Below, one piece after another: positions 42,416 through 51,187 of a stretch of 64,000 nt of DNA (the first letter of the stretch is position 1; each line of letters starts with the position of its first letter). Location: positions 1 through 64,000 of the forward strand of contig CAIKND010000162.1 in the NCBI GenBank assembly GCA_903828675.1, read 5' to 3'. This stretch comes from an uncultured Acidobacteriaceae bacterium (GTDB lineage Bacteria; Acidobacteriota; Terriglobia; Terriglobales; Acidobacteriaceae). The notes below the pieces were generated by a model, which had not been told where the DNA came from, made no database searches, and worked only from the letters and a program-made list of their open reading frames with translations. Position numbers and translations under genes: made by a program.

Positions 42416-43399
42416 GTGCAATGTGAGCGCTGTAAACTCCGTATCGATCAGATGGGGCGTCACTGTCCTGGATGCGGAGCTTTGCTGAATAACTCCCCCA
42501 ACTCGGAGGAAGAGAGAGACTATTACGGTTTGTTTGATCTCTCTCCTCACATGTCGTACTCAGAGATACGTGCGAGGCTGGCGCAGGCTTCACGCCTCTG
42601 GGTACATCGGGCGAACAACGCTAACCTCGAAAAGAGGCAGGAAGCCGAACGTATGCTTCAGTACGTATCGGAAGCTGAGGTAGTGCTCCTGAAGTCCTCA
42701 GCACGATCAGCATATGATGCGAAGTGGCGCCAGGGGCAAGGCAGTTCGCAATGCTCAGCCAGAACACCGCCGCAGGGGTCTGCCGGACCTTCTGCGCGCC
42801 CGACCTTCACCTTTGAAGATGCCTCCGAGGCGAGGCCGCGACCGCCCGTTGTGACACCGTGGGATACGCCCTTTCCAGTGCCGGCCTCGGAATCGGGAGG
42901 CGAGACAAGACAGGAGTCCTCGGCTACATCTCGTGGGACTGTTCAGACAAATTGGCTTGGGTGGAGTGAGCTGCGGGGAACGGTAATTCATGTGGACCCG
43001 ATTTATACCGTAACATCTCCCATAAACTGGCCGCGGGTCATGCTCGCTCTCGTCCTATTTCCGGTAGCGGCTTTGGTTGCGGCATTTCTATTCGCATTCT
43101 GGATTGTATGCTCGATCATGTTTCCGCGTTTTTCCAAGTCGATGAATATCACTGACCTCATCCTGTTGCTTTTTCTCCGGGGAAGAGGTGGCTCAGGATC
43201 ACAGGCGCAAGTGCGCGACATCCGTATTCGTGATCTTGCCGGTAATGAGCACTTTGTTCGGATAATTGGACAGATAAAATCGGGAAGCGTAAATGTCGGA
43301 GATGATGTAACGCTTGCTGGCTTTTGTCGAAACGGCACTTTGAGAGCTCGTCGTGGAATCAATCACAGGACCCGATCGATCATCAAGGTTGGCATATGA
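42416..43399 (+). CDS. Zinc-ribbon, J-like, membrane protein lacking HPD
   Basis: 327 aa; the start codon at 42416 is GTG, 6 bp after the previous stop. A zinc ribbon (CERCKLRIDQMGRHCPGC, residues 3-20) precedes a J-like domain (YYGLFDLSPHMSYSEIRARL, RLWVHRANNANLEKRQEAE, then RSAYDAKW) in which HPD is replaced by HRA. After a Pro/Ser linker there is a membrane segment (VMLALVLFPVAALVAAFLF, FAFWIVCSIMF) and a C-terminal beta-rich domain (VRDIRIRDLAGNEHFVRIIG). Membrane attachment and the lost HPD point to a fixed adaptor rather than a cycling cochaperone. The stop overlaps the next ATG (ATGA). Confidence 0.7.
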   Translation: MQCERCKLRIDQMGRHCPGCGALLNNSPNSEEERDYYGLFDLSPHMSYSEIRARLAQASRLWVHRANNANLEKRQEAERMLQYVSEAEVVLLKSSARSAYDAKWRQGQGSSQCSARTPPQGSAGPSARPTFTFEDASEARPRPPVVTPWDTPFPVPASESGGETRQESSATSRGTVQTNWLGWSELRGTVIHVDPIYTVTSPINWPRVMLALVLFPVAALVAAFLFAFWIVCSIMFPRFSKSMNITDLILLLFLRGRGGSGSQAQVRDIRIRDLAGNEHFVRIIGQIKSGSVNVGDDVTLAGFCRNGTLRARRGINHRTRSIIKVGI

Positions 43400-46300
43400 G
43401 TCGTGACGCGAACATCCTAAACTCACTCTTCCGAGTGACGCGTGGCGAATTGGACAACGCCACGGCTCCCCTCCCTGATGCGGAGGGACTTATTCTGACT
43501 TTTGACTGGTGGACCGTTTCTCGTGTTTCCGCTTTTTGGCGTGACCGGCAGGAAGCTTTGCGTCTCTCCTTCGAGGACGCCTGCCTGGACCTCGTGACGG
43601 GGCTAGCCTACGTTGGAACTCCCTGGGCATACTGGATTTCCGGGACCTCGACAAGCACGTCGGTCCTATTCGGCGTACCCCGCAAGACCAGAACAGCCAT
43701 GGAGGCAGTTCGGGGCCTCTTGGGATCATCGTTCCCGGATATTCGACTCCGCATTGCTGAAGTTGCGGAACTGACGCCTAAGGTATCGTTTCAGAACGCG
43801 CTATTGCTGACGGGCATTCCAGCCGAAAAGACAGACCTAAAAAAAGGAATTGCGACTGAGCAGATTGAGAAGGTCTGCCGAGCGATGTATGGTTCTAAGT
43901 GGTCCTACATCGTTCGCGCGGAACCATTATCACGCGCTGAGGTTGTAGCCGCCGTTAACCAAATCACGGAGGAGATTCGTTCAGTCCAGCAGACCATCAT
44001 GCTGAAAGGAACGGTCGACGAGGAGAACCGAGTCGCCAAGCTTTACATCGAGGTTCTCGAGTCTCAGGCAAAGCGTTATGAATCTGCGAGAGGGGGAGGA
44101 TGCTGGAACGCCCAGGCGTTCGTCTTAACAGAGGGAGAGCCTTGGCTGGCTCGGGCCAAGGCGGCAGTCATGAACGCCTTCGCTGGTGAGCGCTCTTACC
44201 CCGTACCGTTCCGTGTGCTGTCATGCACCCATCGTAGTGATCGTTCGCCTGCCGCAAGTGAGGCGTTGACGAGCCGCGAGTTGTCGGTTCTTGTCCAGAT
44301 CCCCCGTGAGTCTTATCCCGGGTACGAGGTTGTCGATCCCGCGAGGTTTTCGCTCCACGCTCCCTCACCATCGAAATTGGGAGTTGCGCGCATTCCTCTC
44401 GGGGATATACTCGACCGAGGTCAGTCGACTGGCAATCGATTCGAGGTTCCGCTTGAGGACTTTGCAAAGCACGTCCTTATCAGTGGTGTCACTGGGAGCG
44501 GCAAGACTAACAGCGCCTTTCGGCTCCTTGAGTCGCTTTGGGTTAATGAGCGTGTCCCATTTCTGATTATTGAGTCTGCAAAATCTGAGTATCGAGACCT
44601 CCTTGGTATCCCTTCATTTAAGGATATGAAAGTTTATACTCTTGGGGATGAGACTATCGCCCCATTTCGCATCAACCCGTTTGAGGTTCCTGATGGGATT
44701 CTCGTCCAAACCCATATCGACTATGTGAAGGCACTCTTCTCAGCGAGTTTCGTGCTCTATCCCCCTATGCCATATGTGCTTGAGCAGAGCTTGCAGGAAG
44801 TCTTTGAGGACCGCGGTTGGGATCTGTCTGCCAACACAAATTATCGCGGGATTGATCCTTACAGGGCATTCCCGACGCTTACGGATCTTCACGCTAAGGT
44901 GAAGACCATCGTAAATCGCATGGGCTATGATCAGCGACTCACTATGGATGTCGTGGCCGGCCTTCAAGCTCGCATAAATCAGCTGAGAATCGGAGGTGGC
45001 AAGGGCCGAATGCTTGATTCACGGAGGTCATTACCACTAGATGAGTTGTTCGCGACGCCGTGCCTGTTAGAACTCAAGCAGATCGTGAGTGACGACGAGA
45101 AAGCGTTCATCATCGGTCTTATTATTATCAGATTGTTGGAGCATCTTGAGCGAAGCCGCACAACTCGACCATTGCATGGGCTACGTCATGTCACGTTCAT
45201 TGAGGAGGCCCACCGGCTGCTTCGTAACATTTCGGAGCACGCGACCGAAGACACGGCGAATCCGCGGGGCAAAGGCGTCGAGGTGTTTGCCAATATTCTT
45301 GCAGAGGTCCGTGCATTTGGAGAAGGGATCGTGATACTGGAGCAGATCCCCAGCAAACTCGCATCAGACGCGATCAAGAACACGAACTTAAAAGTCGTTC
45401 ACCGGATCGTCGCAAAGGATGAACGAGAATGCCTCGGTGCGTCCATGCGCTCGGAACCCCAACAAACCGCCTACTTTGGCGTCCTCAACGCAGGGGAGGC
45501 TGTCGTGTTTGCGGAAGGAATGGACACCCCAGCATTGATATCGGTTCCATTGGCCGCCGCCAAGGGGATTGGAAAGATCGGCGTCAGTGACGATTTCATC
45601 AGGAATGCTTGGGCCTCATCTGTCGATTCTAGCCTGTACCAGAGATCCTCTTGGTGCTTGAAATGCCCAGGCTTTCGTCAATCTTCCCGCTGTATGGCTG
45701 ACACTGCGATATGGCAAGGCCAAGCCAAGCCCGCATTCGAAGCTTTTCACTCAGCTTTAGCTCACAACCGTGCGTTCCTTAGGCAGGCTTACACTGACGT
45801 AGAGTTGGCCTGTAGCGGGGGCAGCGCCACCGTGGGGGCACCGAAGGGCGAATTGCTGTGTACTCTGAACGCGTTTCTGGAAAGTGCAATCGAGGTGCGG
45901 GGTAGCTTCGCCGGGTGGCAGTTTGCCTCCGTCGCGGAATTGTCGGAGTTGGCCGCCGCGACGACCAAGGCCCTCGCCGAGCAACGGGACGCCTCAAACG
46001 CCAAGGTAGCTGATCGCGGCGTCGCGAGAGTCGCAGCGCACTACGGGCGCGCTTACGAACGGCTCGGCAAAACCGAAAGCGGTCCATTCGCCGGTTGCCG
46101 AGTTTGTAGCCGACGTTGTGAGTTTCGCTACGAGGCATCCGGGGAGGATCGTAATATGACCGCAGCCGAGTATTTTCGAGACGACTTCGCGCAGGGAGCG
46201 GGTGATCCAAAGCGGTTGGGTCTGGTGGCGTGGGGTATGACAAGAGGGTACGTCTATTCTAAGGATGTGACGACGCGCCGACACATGGCCCTTTGCTTCG

Positions 46301-46419
46301 CATGTCAACAGGCTGCAGCATTGGGCCTATCCACCCATAATCAACATGCGCTAGTGGAAGATATCAGCGATCAGGTTCAGATTCTGGCGGAGGAAGAACA
46401 TGGCACGATCTCAGCCTGA
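43396..46419 (+). CDS. HerA/DUF87-type ATPase with C-terminal Cys clusters
   Basis: 1,007 aa from ATG 43396, overlapping the J-like gene stop by 4 nt. The N-terminal ~340 residues are an unassigned region; the ATPase has Walker A ISGVTGSGKTNSA (about 365) and Walker B VTFIEEAHRLL (about 600), with ILEQIPSKLASDAIKNTN (sensor-like) and VVHRIVAKDERECLGASM as in HerA/FtsK-type translocases. The C-terminus has three Cys clusters: CLKCPGFRQSSRC (about 754), CRVCSRRCEFR (about 901) and CFACQQ (about 967), probable zinc sites. It should form a hexameric DNA or protein pump. Confidence 0.85.
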   Translation: MSRDANILNSLFRVTRGELDNATAPLPDAEGLILTFDWWTVSRVSAFWRDRQEALRLSFEDACLDLVTGLAYVGTPWAYWISGTSTSTSVLFGVPRKTRTAMEAVRGLLGSSFPDIRLRIAEVAELTPKVSFQNALLLTGIPAEKTDLKKGIATEQIEKVCRAMYGSKWSYIVRAEPLSRAEVVAAVNQITEEIRSVQQTIMLKGTVDEENRVAKLYIEVLESQAKRYESARGGGCWNAQAFVLTEGEPWLARAKAAVMNAFAGERSYPVPFRVLSCTHRSDRSPAASEALTSRELSVLVQIPRESYPGYEVVDPARFSLHAPSPSKLGVARIPLGDILDRGQSTGNRFEVPLEDFAKHVLISGVTGSGKTNSAFRLLESLWVNERVPFLIIESAKSEYRDLLGIPSFKDMKVYTLGDETIAPFRINPFEVPDGILVQTHIDYVKALFSASFVLYPPMPYVLEQSLQEVFEDRGWDLSANTNYRGIDPYRAFPTLTDLHAKVKTIVNRMGYDQRLTMDVVAGLQARINQLRIGGGKGRMLDSRRSLPLDELFATPCLLELKQIVSDDEKAFIIGLIIIRLLEHLERSRTTRPLHGLRHVTFIEEAHRLLRNISEHATEDTANPRGKGVEVFANILAEVRAFGEGIVILEQIPSKLASDAIKNTNLKVVHRIVAKDERECLGASMRSEPQQTAYFGVLNAGEAVVFAEGMDTPALISVPLAAAKGIGKIGVSDDFIRNAWASSVDSSLYQRSSWCLKCPGFRQSSRCMADTAIWQGQAKPAFEAFHSALAHNRAFLRQAYTDVELACSGGSATVGAPKGELLCTLNAFLESAIEVRGSFAGWQFASVAELSELAAATTKALAEQRDASNAKVADRGVARVAAHYGRAYERLGKTESGPFAGCRVCSRRCEFRYEASGEDRNMTAAEYFRDDFAQGAGDPKRLGLVAWGMTRGYVYSKDVTTRRHMALCFACQQAAALGLSTHNQHALVEDISDQVQILAEEEHGTISA

Positions 46420-47227
46420 GGCTTCGGATCAAAACCGTGAATTGGGAGATGCGCAGCCACTTCGGAAGATGCTGTTGAATCCAGATCGAGTCCTCGAGAC
46501 GCGCGTCCGTGAGCGGATCGAGAGCGGCCAACGTTTTCATGATGCACTTGGCGCAGACCGGCTCGATCCGGATCGTGTGCTAGAACGGAGGCGTCGTGGC
46601 GAGGCCGACCGAATCGCGTCTCCGACCAGTGAAATCCGAGAAAAGACGGTGGAACACGCTGAGCAAGTACCCTCGAAGCGAAAAATTATTGAAGACCGTA
46701 CCGCCGATGAGATCATGGCAATAAAAGCTTCCCATCCTTCTGAAATGCGAGGGGATGCCGCAGCGCTTTGGGAGCCCGTCCATCGACGAAACTATTCAGA
46801 ATTCATCGATGGTGTTGCCAAGGGCAAGCTGCAACAGGGAGAGCATCTCGAATCCAGAAAAGTGTGGGCTGACCAGATAGCCCCAATCAGTGTGACATCG
46901 CCGGAGCAAAACGTCGAATCCGGCGAGTTTTGGCGTCACCATGACAACGGGCCAAGCTTCTATCGCAGAATGGGAGAATCTTATCCCGAATTGGATGAGC
47001 AATTGAAGAAGGGGAAGAGTGCAAAGGAATTGGCGAATGATCCAGCATTCAAGGAGGCGGCTGCCTTTTGGTACGGTGCCTCACCGCTGAAATTGGACCA
47101 CTACAAAGATAGCTACTTCTGCGACGAATCCGGACACCACCGGGTGGCGCTCGCTCACCGGTATCAACTCGATGGGATTCCGGCGCAGGTTCGCGAATGG
47201 AATGACAGGACGGAACAACATCTTTGA
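46400..47227 (+). CDS. ParB-like C-terminal domain protein
   Basis: 275 aa, ATG 46400 overlapping the ATPase gene by 20 nt. The N-terminal 100 residues are charged and disordered with two short repeats (NPDRVLETRVRERIESGQRF / DPDRVLERRRRGEADRI). The C-terminal SYFCDESGHHRVALAHRYQL and DGIPAQV resemble the ParB/Srx-like core (G-HR--A---G--IPA-V). ParB-like domains can be nucleases or CTPases, but the usual catalytic neighbours are not clear here. Last gene of the chaperone-ATPase operon. Confidence 0.55.
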   Translation: MARSQPEASDQNRELGDAQPLRKMLLNPDRVLETRVRERIESGQRFHDALGADRLDPDRVLERRRRGEADRIASPTSEIREKTVEHAEQVPSKRKIIEDRTADEIMAIKASHPSEMRGDAAALWEPVHRRNYSEFIDGVAKGKLQQGEHLESRKVWADQIAPISVTSPEQNVESGEFWRHHDNGPSFYRRMGESYPELDEQLKKGKSAKELANDPAFKEAAAFWYGASPLKLDHYKDSYFCDESGHHRVALAHRYQLDGIPAQVREWNDRTEQHL

Positions 47228-47580
47228 ATCACGACATATGCGACCTGTCCGTGCTCAATAGTACAAGGTGCTGGCAAGTCCCTTATGGTGCAGCACTCCC
47301 AGAACCGCCTGATGAAGACGGCCGCCACGCAAGCAGGTAAAGATGGCATGACGGTGGATTTTACGAATGGTCCGCGGTGGCCAATTGCCATGCCCGGGAT
47401 CAAGTTGGCGGATGACCCTGGTGCGCTCTATGAGATGACGTATGGGAGCGTTGTCGTGCTACCTGGGCAGTCGCATATATCGACGGCAGTAGGGCAGAGG
47501 TCGAGGGTTTGTTAAGGGTTCGATAAGCGTTCCGCAGGGTCTCCAGGGCTCCGAAATTGGCCATCCGTGCCTTCTGGTTT
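47228..47580. other. Gap before island boundary
   Basis: About 350 bp without a supported gene. At 47493-47510 GGCAGAGGTCGAGGGTTT resembles the tRNA-Asp fragment further on (GGCAGAGGTCGCGGGTTC) and may be a decayed older attachment site. Confidence 0.4.
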
Positions 47581-48080
47581 CTATGAGTTACCAACCACCG
47601 TGGATCTGTCACGGCAGAGGTCGCGGGTTCGAGCCCCGTCGTCCCCGCCATACAAAGCAAAGGACTTAAGCTTGTATGGCACCTCAAGTGACAATCCACA
47701 ATCCGATCCACAAAATCGTTGCACTAGACGACTTCCAAGTCCTACCGCGTCTAAGAAGGCGCCCTGTGCCGCTTGCTTTTCGTCGCGGTCATCCTGCGTG
47801 TAGAGGTTCATGGTCATGCGGATATCGCTATGCCGCAACATCCCCTGTACCGTCTTCGGATCGATCTTCCCCTTGTTCGCCAGCCAGGTGCTTAAGCTGT
47901 GCCGCATGTTGTGAAGGCCGAAGCGTTGCCCTTCGCAAGTAAGACTCCAGCGCTGACTGCCGCCGGTCGCAGATGGTCCTGCACGAAAATCGACAACGAA
48001 AGTGGCACCTTGCCGTCCCTGACCAGCGACGGAAAGGCTATCGCCGGACCGCATTAAATGCGGAGAGATGGAAGCGCGCT
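47581..48080 (-). pseudogene. Tyrosine integrase, C-terminal remnant
   Basis: On the minus strand about 160 codons remain. LHNMRHSLSTWLANKG holds the HxxR box and LRHSDIRMTMNLYTQ contains the box II/III His and nucleophilic Tyr of phage-type integrases. The first catalytic Arg, the core-binding domain and the start are missing; the frame is closed by TGA at about 48,080, only a few bp from the end of the peptidase gene. The C-terminal end reads through the tRNA fragment, as integrases next to their attachment site often do. It is dead. Confidence 0.8.
47606..47650 (+). tRNA. tRNA-Asp(GTC) 3' fragment, attachment-site duplication
   Basis: From the anticodon loop CTGTCAC (47606-47612; GTC at 47608-47610) the sequence continues with the 3' anticodon strand GGCAG, variable loop AGGTC, a perfect T arm (GCGGG TTCGAGC CCCGT), the acceptor strand CGTCCCC, discriminator G and encoded CCA (47648-47650). 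Upstream of the loop the sequence does not complete a tRNA: TGGAT cannot pair with GGCAG. So this is the half-copy left by integration at a tRNA-Asp gene, probably an attR site. Confidence 0.85.
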
Positions 48081-48086
48081 GGTCTT

Positions 48087-49151
48087 TTATGGCTCATCGG
48101 GGTAAATGGCGACTATCAGTTTGTCTCCTTCGACCAGGCGCGCCCGAAACATGCCGTGTGTGTTGAAGGTCCAGGCCAACTCGCCGTTGGAAGTCAGAGC
48201 AATGACTCCACCCTCACCGTGGAGCGCCACCAGTTCGGTGCCAATGACCTGATCGGCAGCCTGCTGCAAGGACAGACCCTTGAAGCGCACAAGGTTACAG
48301 ACCTCGCGGGCTACGCCGAGGCGAATGAAATACTCGCCGACGCCCGTGGCGGAGACCGCGCAGGAAGAGTTGGAGGCGTATGTGCCTGCGCCAATAATGG
48401 GTGAGTCGCCCACGCGGCCTGGGTGCTTGGCCTGCGAGCCACCGGTGGAGGTGCCGGCAGCCAAATTGCCGTGAAGATCGAGTGCCACCACACCCACGGT
48501 GCCAAACCGGTGTGCCTCTGGAGATCCTACAGCAGAAACGGTACCAGGCGCCGGAGACGGAGGGGGCGGCGCGCCGACGGGACGCGGAGGCACGGGACGG
48601 CCCTCCCGCTTGAGCTGCCGGACCAGCGCCTGCCATTGGCTTTCATTGAAGAAGAAAACAGGGTCCACCTGCTCCAGACCAACCTCTGCGGCAAAAGTGT
48701 CAGCTCCCTCGCCGACGAGCATCACGTGTGGCGATTTCTCCATCACTGCGCGCGCCAAGCTGATAGGGTGACGTGTACGGGTGACAGCGGCAACGGCGCC
48801 GGCTTGCTGATTCGAGCCGTCCATGATGGCAGCGTCGAACTCATTTTTGCCTTCGGCGTTGAAGACGGCGCCCCGGCCAGCATCGAAGAGTGTGGAGTCT
48901 TCAAGAATGCGAATCGCACTTTCGACCGCATCGAGCGATGAGCCTCCCTTGCTAAGCACCGCCGCACCGGCCTGGATAGCCTGAGTGAGCACCGCGCGAC
49001 AGGCAGCATCTGTCTTCGCGTCCATGGTGGCGCGCTGAATGTCACCAGCTCCACCGTGGAGTTCAATCGCCCAGTGCCGGGCCGGTTCCTGTGCGCCAAC
49101 AATGGATGCGAACGTCAGAATTCCCACTACTATTTGGCGTGTCTTGCTCAT
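48087..49151 (-). CDS. Isoaspartyl peptidase / L-asparaginase (Ntn hydrolase)
   Basis: 354 aa from ATG 49151 with a signal peptide (RQIVVGILTFASIVGAQEP). Type 2 asparaginase motifs: WAIELHGGAGDI, GGSSLDAVESAIRILED, and the autocleavage site with the nucleophilic Thr in RFGTVGVVALDLHGNLAAGT, then TSTGG, and the tail region GEGGVIAL. It hydrolyses beta-aspartyl dipeptides or asparagine and matures by self-cleavage before the Thr. The enzyme is exported to the periplasm. Confidence 0.9.
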   Translation of the reverse strand: MSKTRQIVVGILTFASIVGAQEPARHWAIELHGGAGDIQRATMDAKTDAACRAVLTQAIQAGAAVLSKGGSSLDAVESAIRILEDSTLFDAGRGAVFNAEGKNEFDAAIMDGSNQQAGAVAAVTRTRHPISLARAVMEKSPHVMLVGEGADTFAAEVGLEQVDPVFFFNESQWQALVRQLKREGRPVPPRPVGAPPPPSPAPGTVSAVGSPEAHRFGTVGVVALDLHGNLAAGTSTGGSQAKHPGRVGDSPIIGAGTYASNSSCAVSATGVGEYFIRLGVAREVCNLVRFKGLSLQQAADQVIGTELVALHGEGGVIALTSNGELAWTFNTHGMFRARLVEGDKLIVAIYPDEP

Positions 49152-49290
49152 GTGACTTCTTTCTGTCGGATTGAGCAGCAAATTTCCAGCATCTATGCCA
49201 GGAAAATCCGTCGTGACTCGGTCCTTGCGGGCCGCTGCAACAACCGGCTGGCGTATCAAACAACGACGTATGTGGGTGCGCCAGTTCTTT

Positions 49291-50052
49291 CTATGTCCGC
49301 CCATCCGCGGCAAGGGCATTCACAAGCACACGTACGCTCTCTTCGTGCACAGTAGAACGCATATATTCACGATCCGGCAGGCCGCCCATTGCAATCTCCT
49401 CCTTGCGGAACCGAACAGGGCTCGGAGACGCGGTGCTCAGACCGGCATGGAATTCGCTGGCCCCGGTAACCGCGGCCAGCTCCGCAATATTCTCGACGGA
49501 GACGCCTCCACCGGGCATGATGCCGATACGCCCTCGGGCACTCTCAACCATCCGAGCAATCGTTGAGATACCGCGCATGACATCTGGCTCACCCCCCGAG
49601 GTGAGAATGCGGGTTGCACCTGCCGCAATCACATCTTCTAGCGCCACTATCAGATCGGGCGTCATGTCTATCGCGCGATGAAAAGTTACAGGCAACGGCC
49701 CGGCGAGCTCTACCAGTTGTCGGGTTCTTGGCACGTCGATGCGAGCATCCTCATCGAGAAGTCCAAGCACCACGCCGTCCGCATTTAGATCACGCGCACG
49801 CTTGATCTCCTCACACATCACCTCGAACTCCAGCCCGGTGTAGCAAAAGTCGCCGCCACGCGGACGAATCATCACAAATAGGCCAATTGAAATGTGGTGG
49901 CGCGCCGCCGCTATCATTCCCGCACCCGGGGTAATTCCTCCCTCTACGAGATCGGCACAGAGTTCCACGCGCCGGGCACCTCCGTGCTCCGCGGCAATGG
50001 CTGCCTCTACAGAATCAATGCAAACTTCAAGCATCCTCTTGTCTCTATCCAT
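49291..50052 (-). CDS. cutC: Copper homeostasis protein CutC
   Basis: 253 aa from ATG 50052 (an ATG at 50034 with MLEVCIDS is the alternative). CutC TIM-barrel pattern: EVCIDSVEAAIAAEHGGARR, CADLVEGGITPG, MIRPRGGDFCYTGLEF, GVVLGLLDEDARID, VTFHRAIDM, RILTSGGEPD and MPGGGVS. Copper tolerance was inferred in E. coli; the biochemical activity is still unclear. Lies 139 bp upstream of the peptidase gene, same strand. Confidence 0.88.
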   Translation of the reverse strand: MDRDKRMLEVCIDSVEAAIAAEHGGARRVELCADLVEGGITPGAGMIAAARHHISIGLFVMIRPRGGDFCYTGLEFEVMCEEIKRARDLNADGVVLGLLDEDARIDVPRTRQLVELAGPLPVTFHRAIDMTPDLIVALEDVIAAGATRILTSGGEPDVMRGISTIARMVESARGRIGIMPGGGVSVENIAELAAVTGASEFHAGLSTASPSPVRFRKEEIAMGGLPDREYMRSTVHEESVRVLVNALAADGRT

Positions 50053-50105
50053 TACAGAATTCACACTCCCAATCGATGATGTGATCAGTTCAGAAACGCT
50101 TACCT

Positions 50106-50465
50106 TCAATTCCTACTCAGTTTTCGTGCACAAGTCGCTTTCCACATTACGAACGGACTCAGTCTCCCACATTGTAGCCTTGCTGGGCGAGGGAGTTCGA
50201 ACAGAACTGCTGTAATACGGCTATCGGGCACCGCATCCGGCAAGCGGAAATCGATCCAGGAACCAGCACTTTTGCACTGAACGGCTGCTCCGGTCTCCAG
50301 CACCCAGGCGCGCTTTGGCTGCTCCGCGATGCCCGTGAGATGCAGTTCCTTTCTCGTTGATGGATTGATCACGAAGGCATAGAGACGCAAACTTCCATCA
50401 GGCATCGTCTTTTGCATCAGCTTACCCCAGGCTGGTTCAGGATACCGCCAAAGTCGGCAACTCAA
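50106..50465 (-). pseudogene. Alpha-L-fucosidase-like (GH29) C-terminal remnant
   Basis: The frame PEPAWGKLMQKTMPDGSLRL then YAFVINPSTRKELHLTGI and DFRLPDAVPDSRITAVLFEL resembles the C-terminal beta-sandwich of GH29 fucosidases (W..v..k..g.lY..v.dwp...l.l.Gl). The catalytic barrel that should precede it is missing at 50,465, where the helicase fragment begins in the opposite direction. Confidence 0.5.
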
Positions 50466-51006
50466 TGATTTGGCGCGCGCAATCTTCCTGGCATGCGGCG
50501 GAGATCAGGACGCAGTCACACTTCCAGCGAATGTGGAGTGCGAAGGAGTCAATCCGGCCCTGCTGGAGGATTCGCCAGAGCGCCCCGGTGTCGTCGCCTG
50601 GCTAGCGGACCGGATGCGGGGGATTGAGCGATTTACACATCAAATGCCATCGATTGCTGTCTTTGTCGAAAGAGAAGATGAGGTTCAACCAATAGCCGAC
50701 GCACTTAACGATGCTATGGCTAACGGGAATACTCAGGTTGTCGCTTGTCCGAAAGGCCAGGTGATGGGGCAGCAAAACGAGGTTCGTGTCTTCGATGTGC
50801 AATATATTAAGGGTCTCGAATTTGAAGCTGTCTTCTTAGTAGGCGTCGATCGCCTAGCGAAGATTCATCCGGATCTTTATGACAAATATCTCTACATTGG
50901 GGCCACTCGAGCTGCAACGTATCTGGGATTCACGTGCCATGCGAAGCTTCCATGTGCTTTCTCCTCATTGCGCTCAAGCTTCGTCTCAGGTTGGCCATTG
51001 CCGTAA
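50455..51006 (+). pseudogene. UvrD-like helicase C-terminal remnant
   Basis: About 180 codons. GQQNEVRVFDVQYIKGLEFE and AVFLVGVDR, DKYLYIGATRAATYLGF correspond to motifs V and VI of superfamily 1 helicases (VKGLEFD..., YV..TRA...L). The ATP-binding half is absent and no start codon fits. It abuts the GH29 stump head to head, so both were cut by one rearrangement. Confidence 0.7.
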
Positions 51007-51187
51007 GCTCATGATCGGTGCGTGGGTGTTGAAGAGTTCCATACAGATGTCTTCTTGTCTGCTATTTAGAATTGTTGACTTCCATGCACAGGTGCGAGAT
51101 GTATCTTGATTTCATGACAGAGAGACCAAGCATGCCACGCAACTCAATACAGCAGGAATGAGTATCTCATTCAAAGGAGTTTCTGCC

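Noticed and set aside
47576-47650. Intact tRNA gene
   Set aside because: The 5' half does not form acceptor, D or anticodon pairing; only the 3' half from the anticodon loop is tRNA.
47400-47711. Minus-strand frame reading MAGTTGLEPATSAVTD
   Set aside because: A familiar artefact: the reverse complement of a tRNA 3' half gives this peptide in many genomes.
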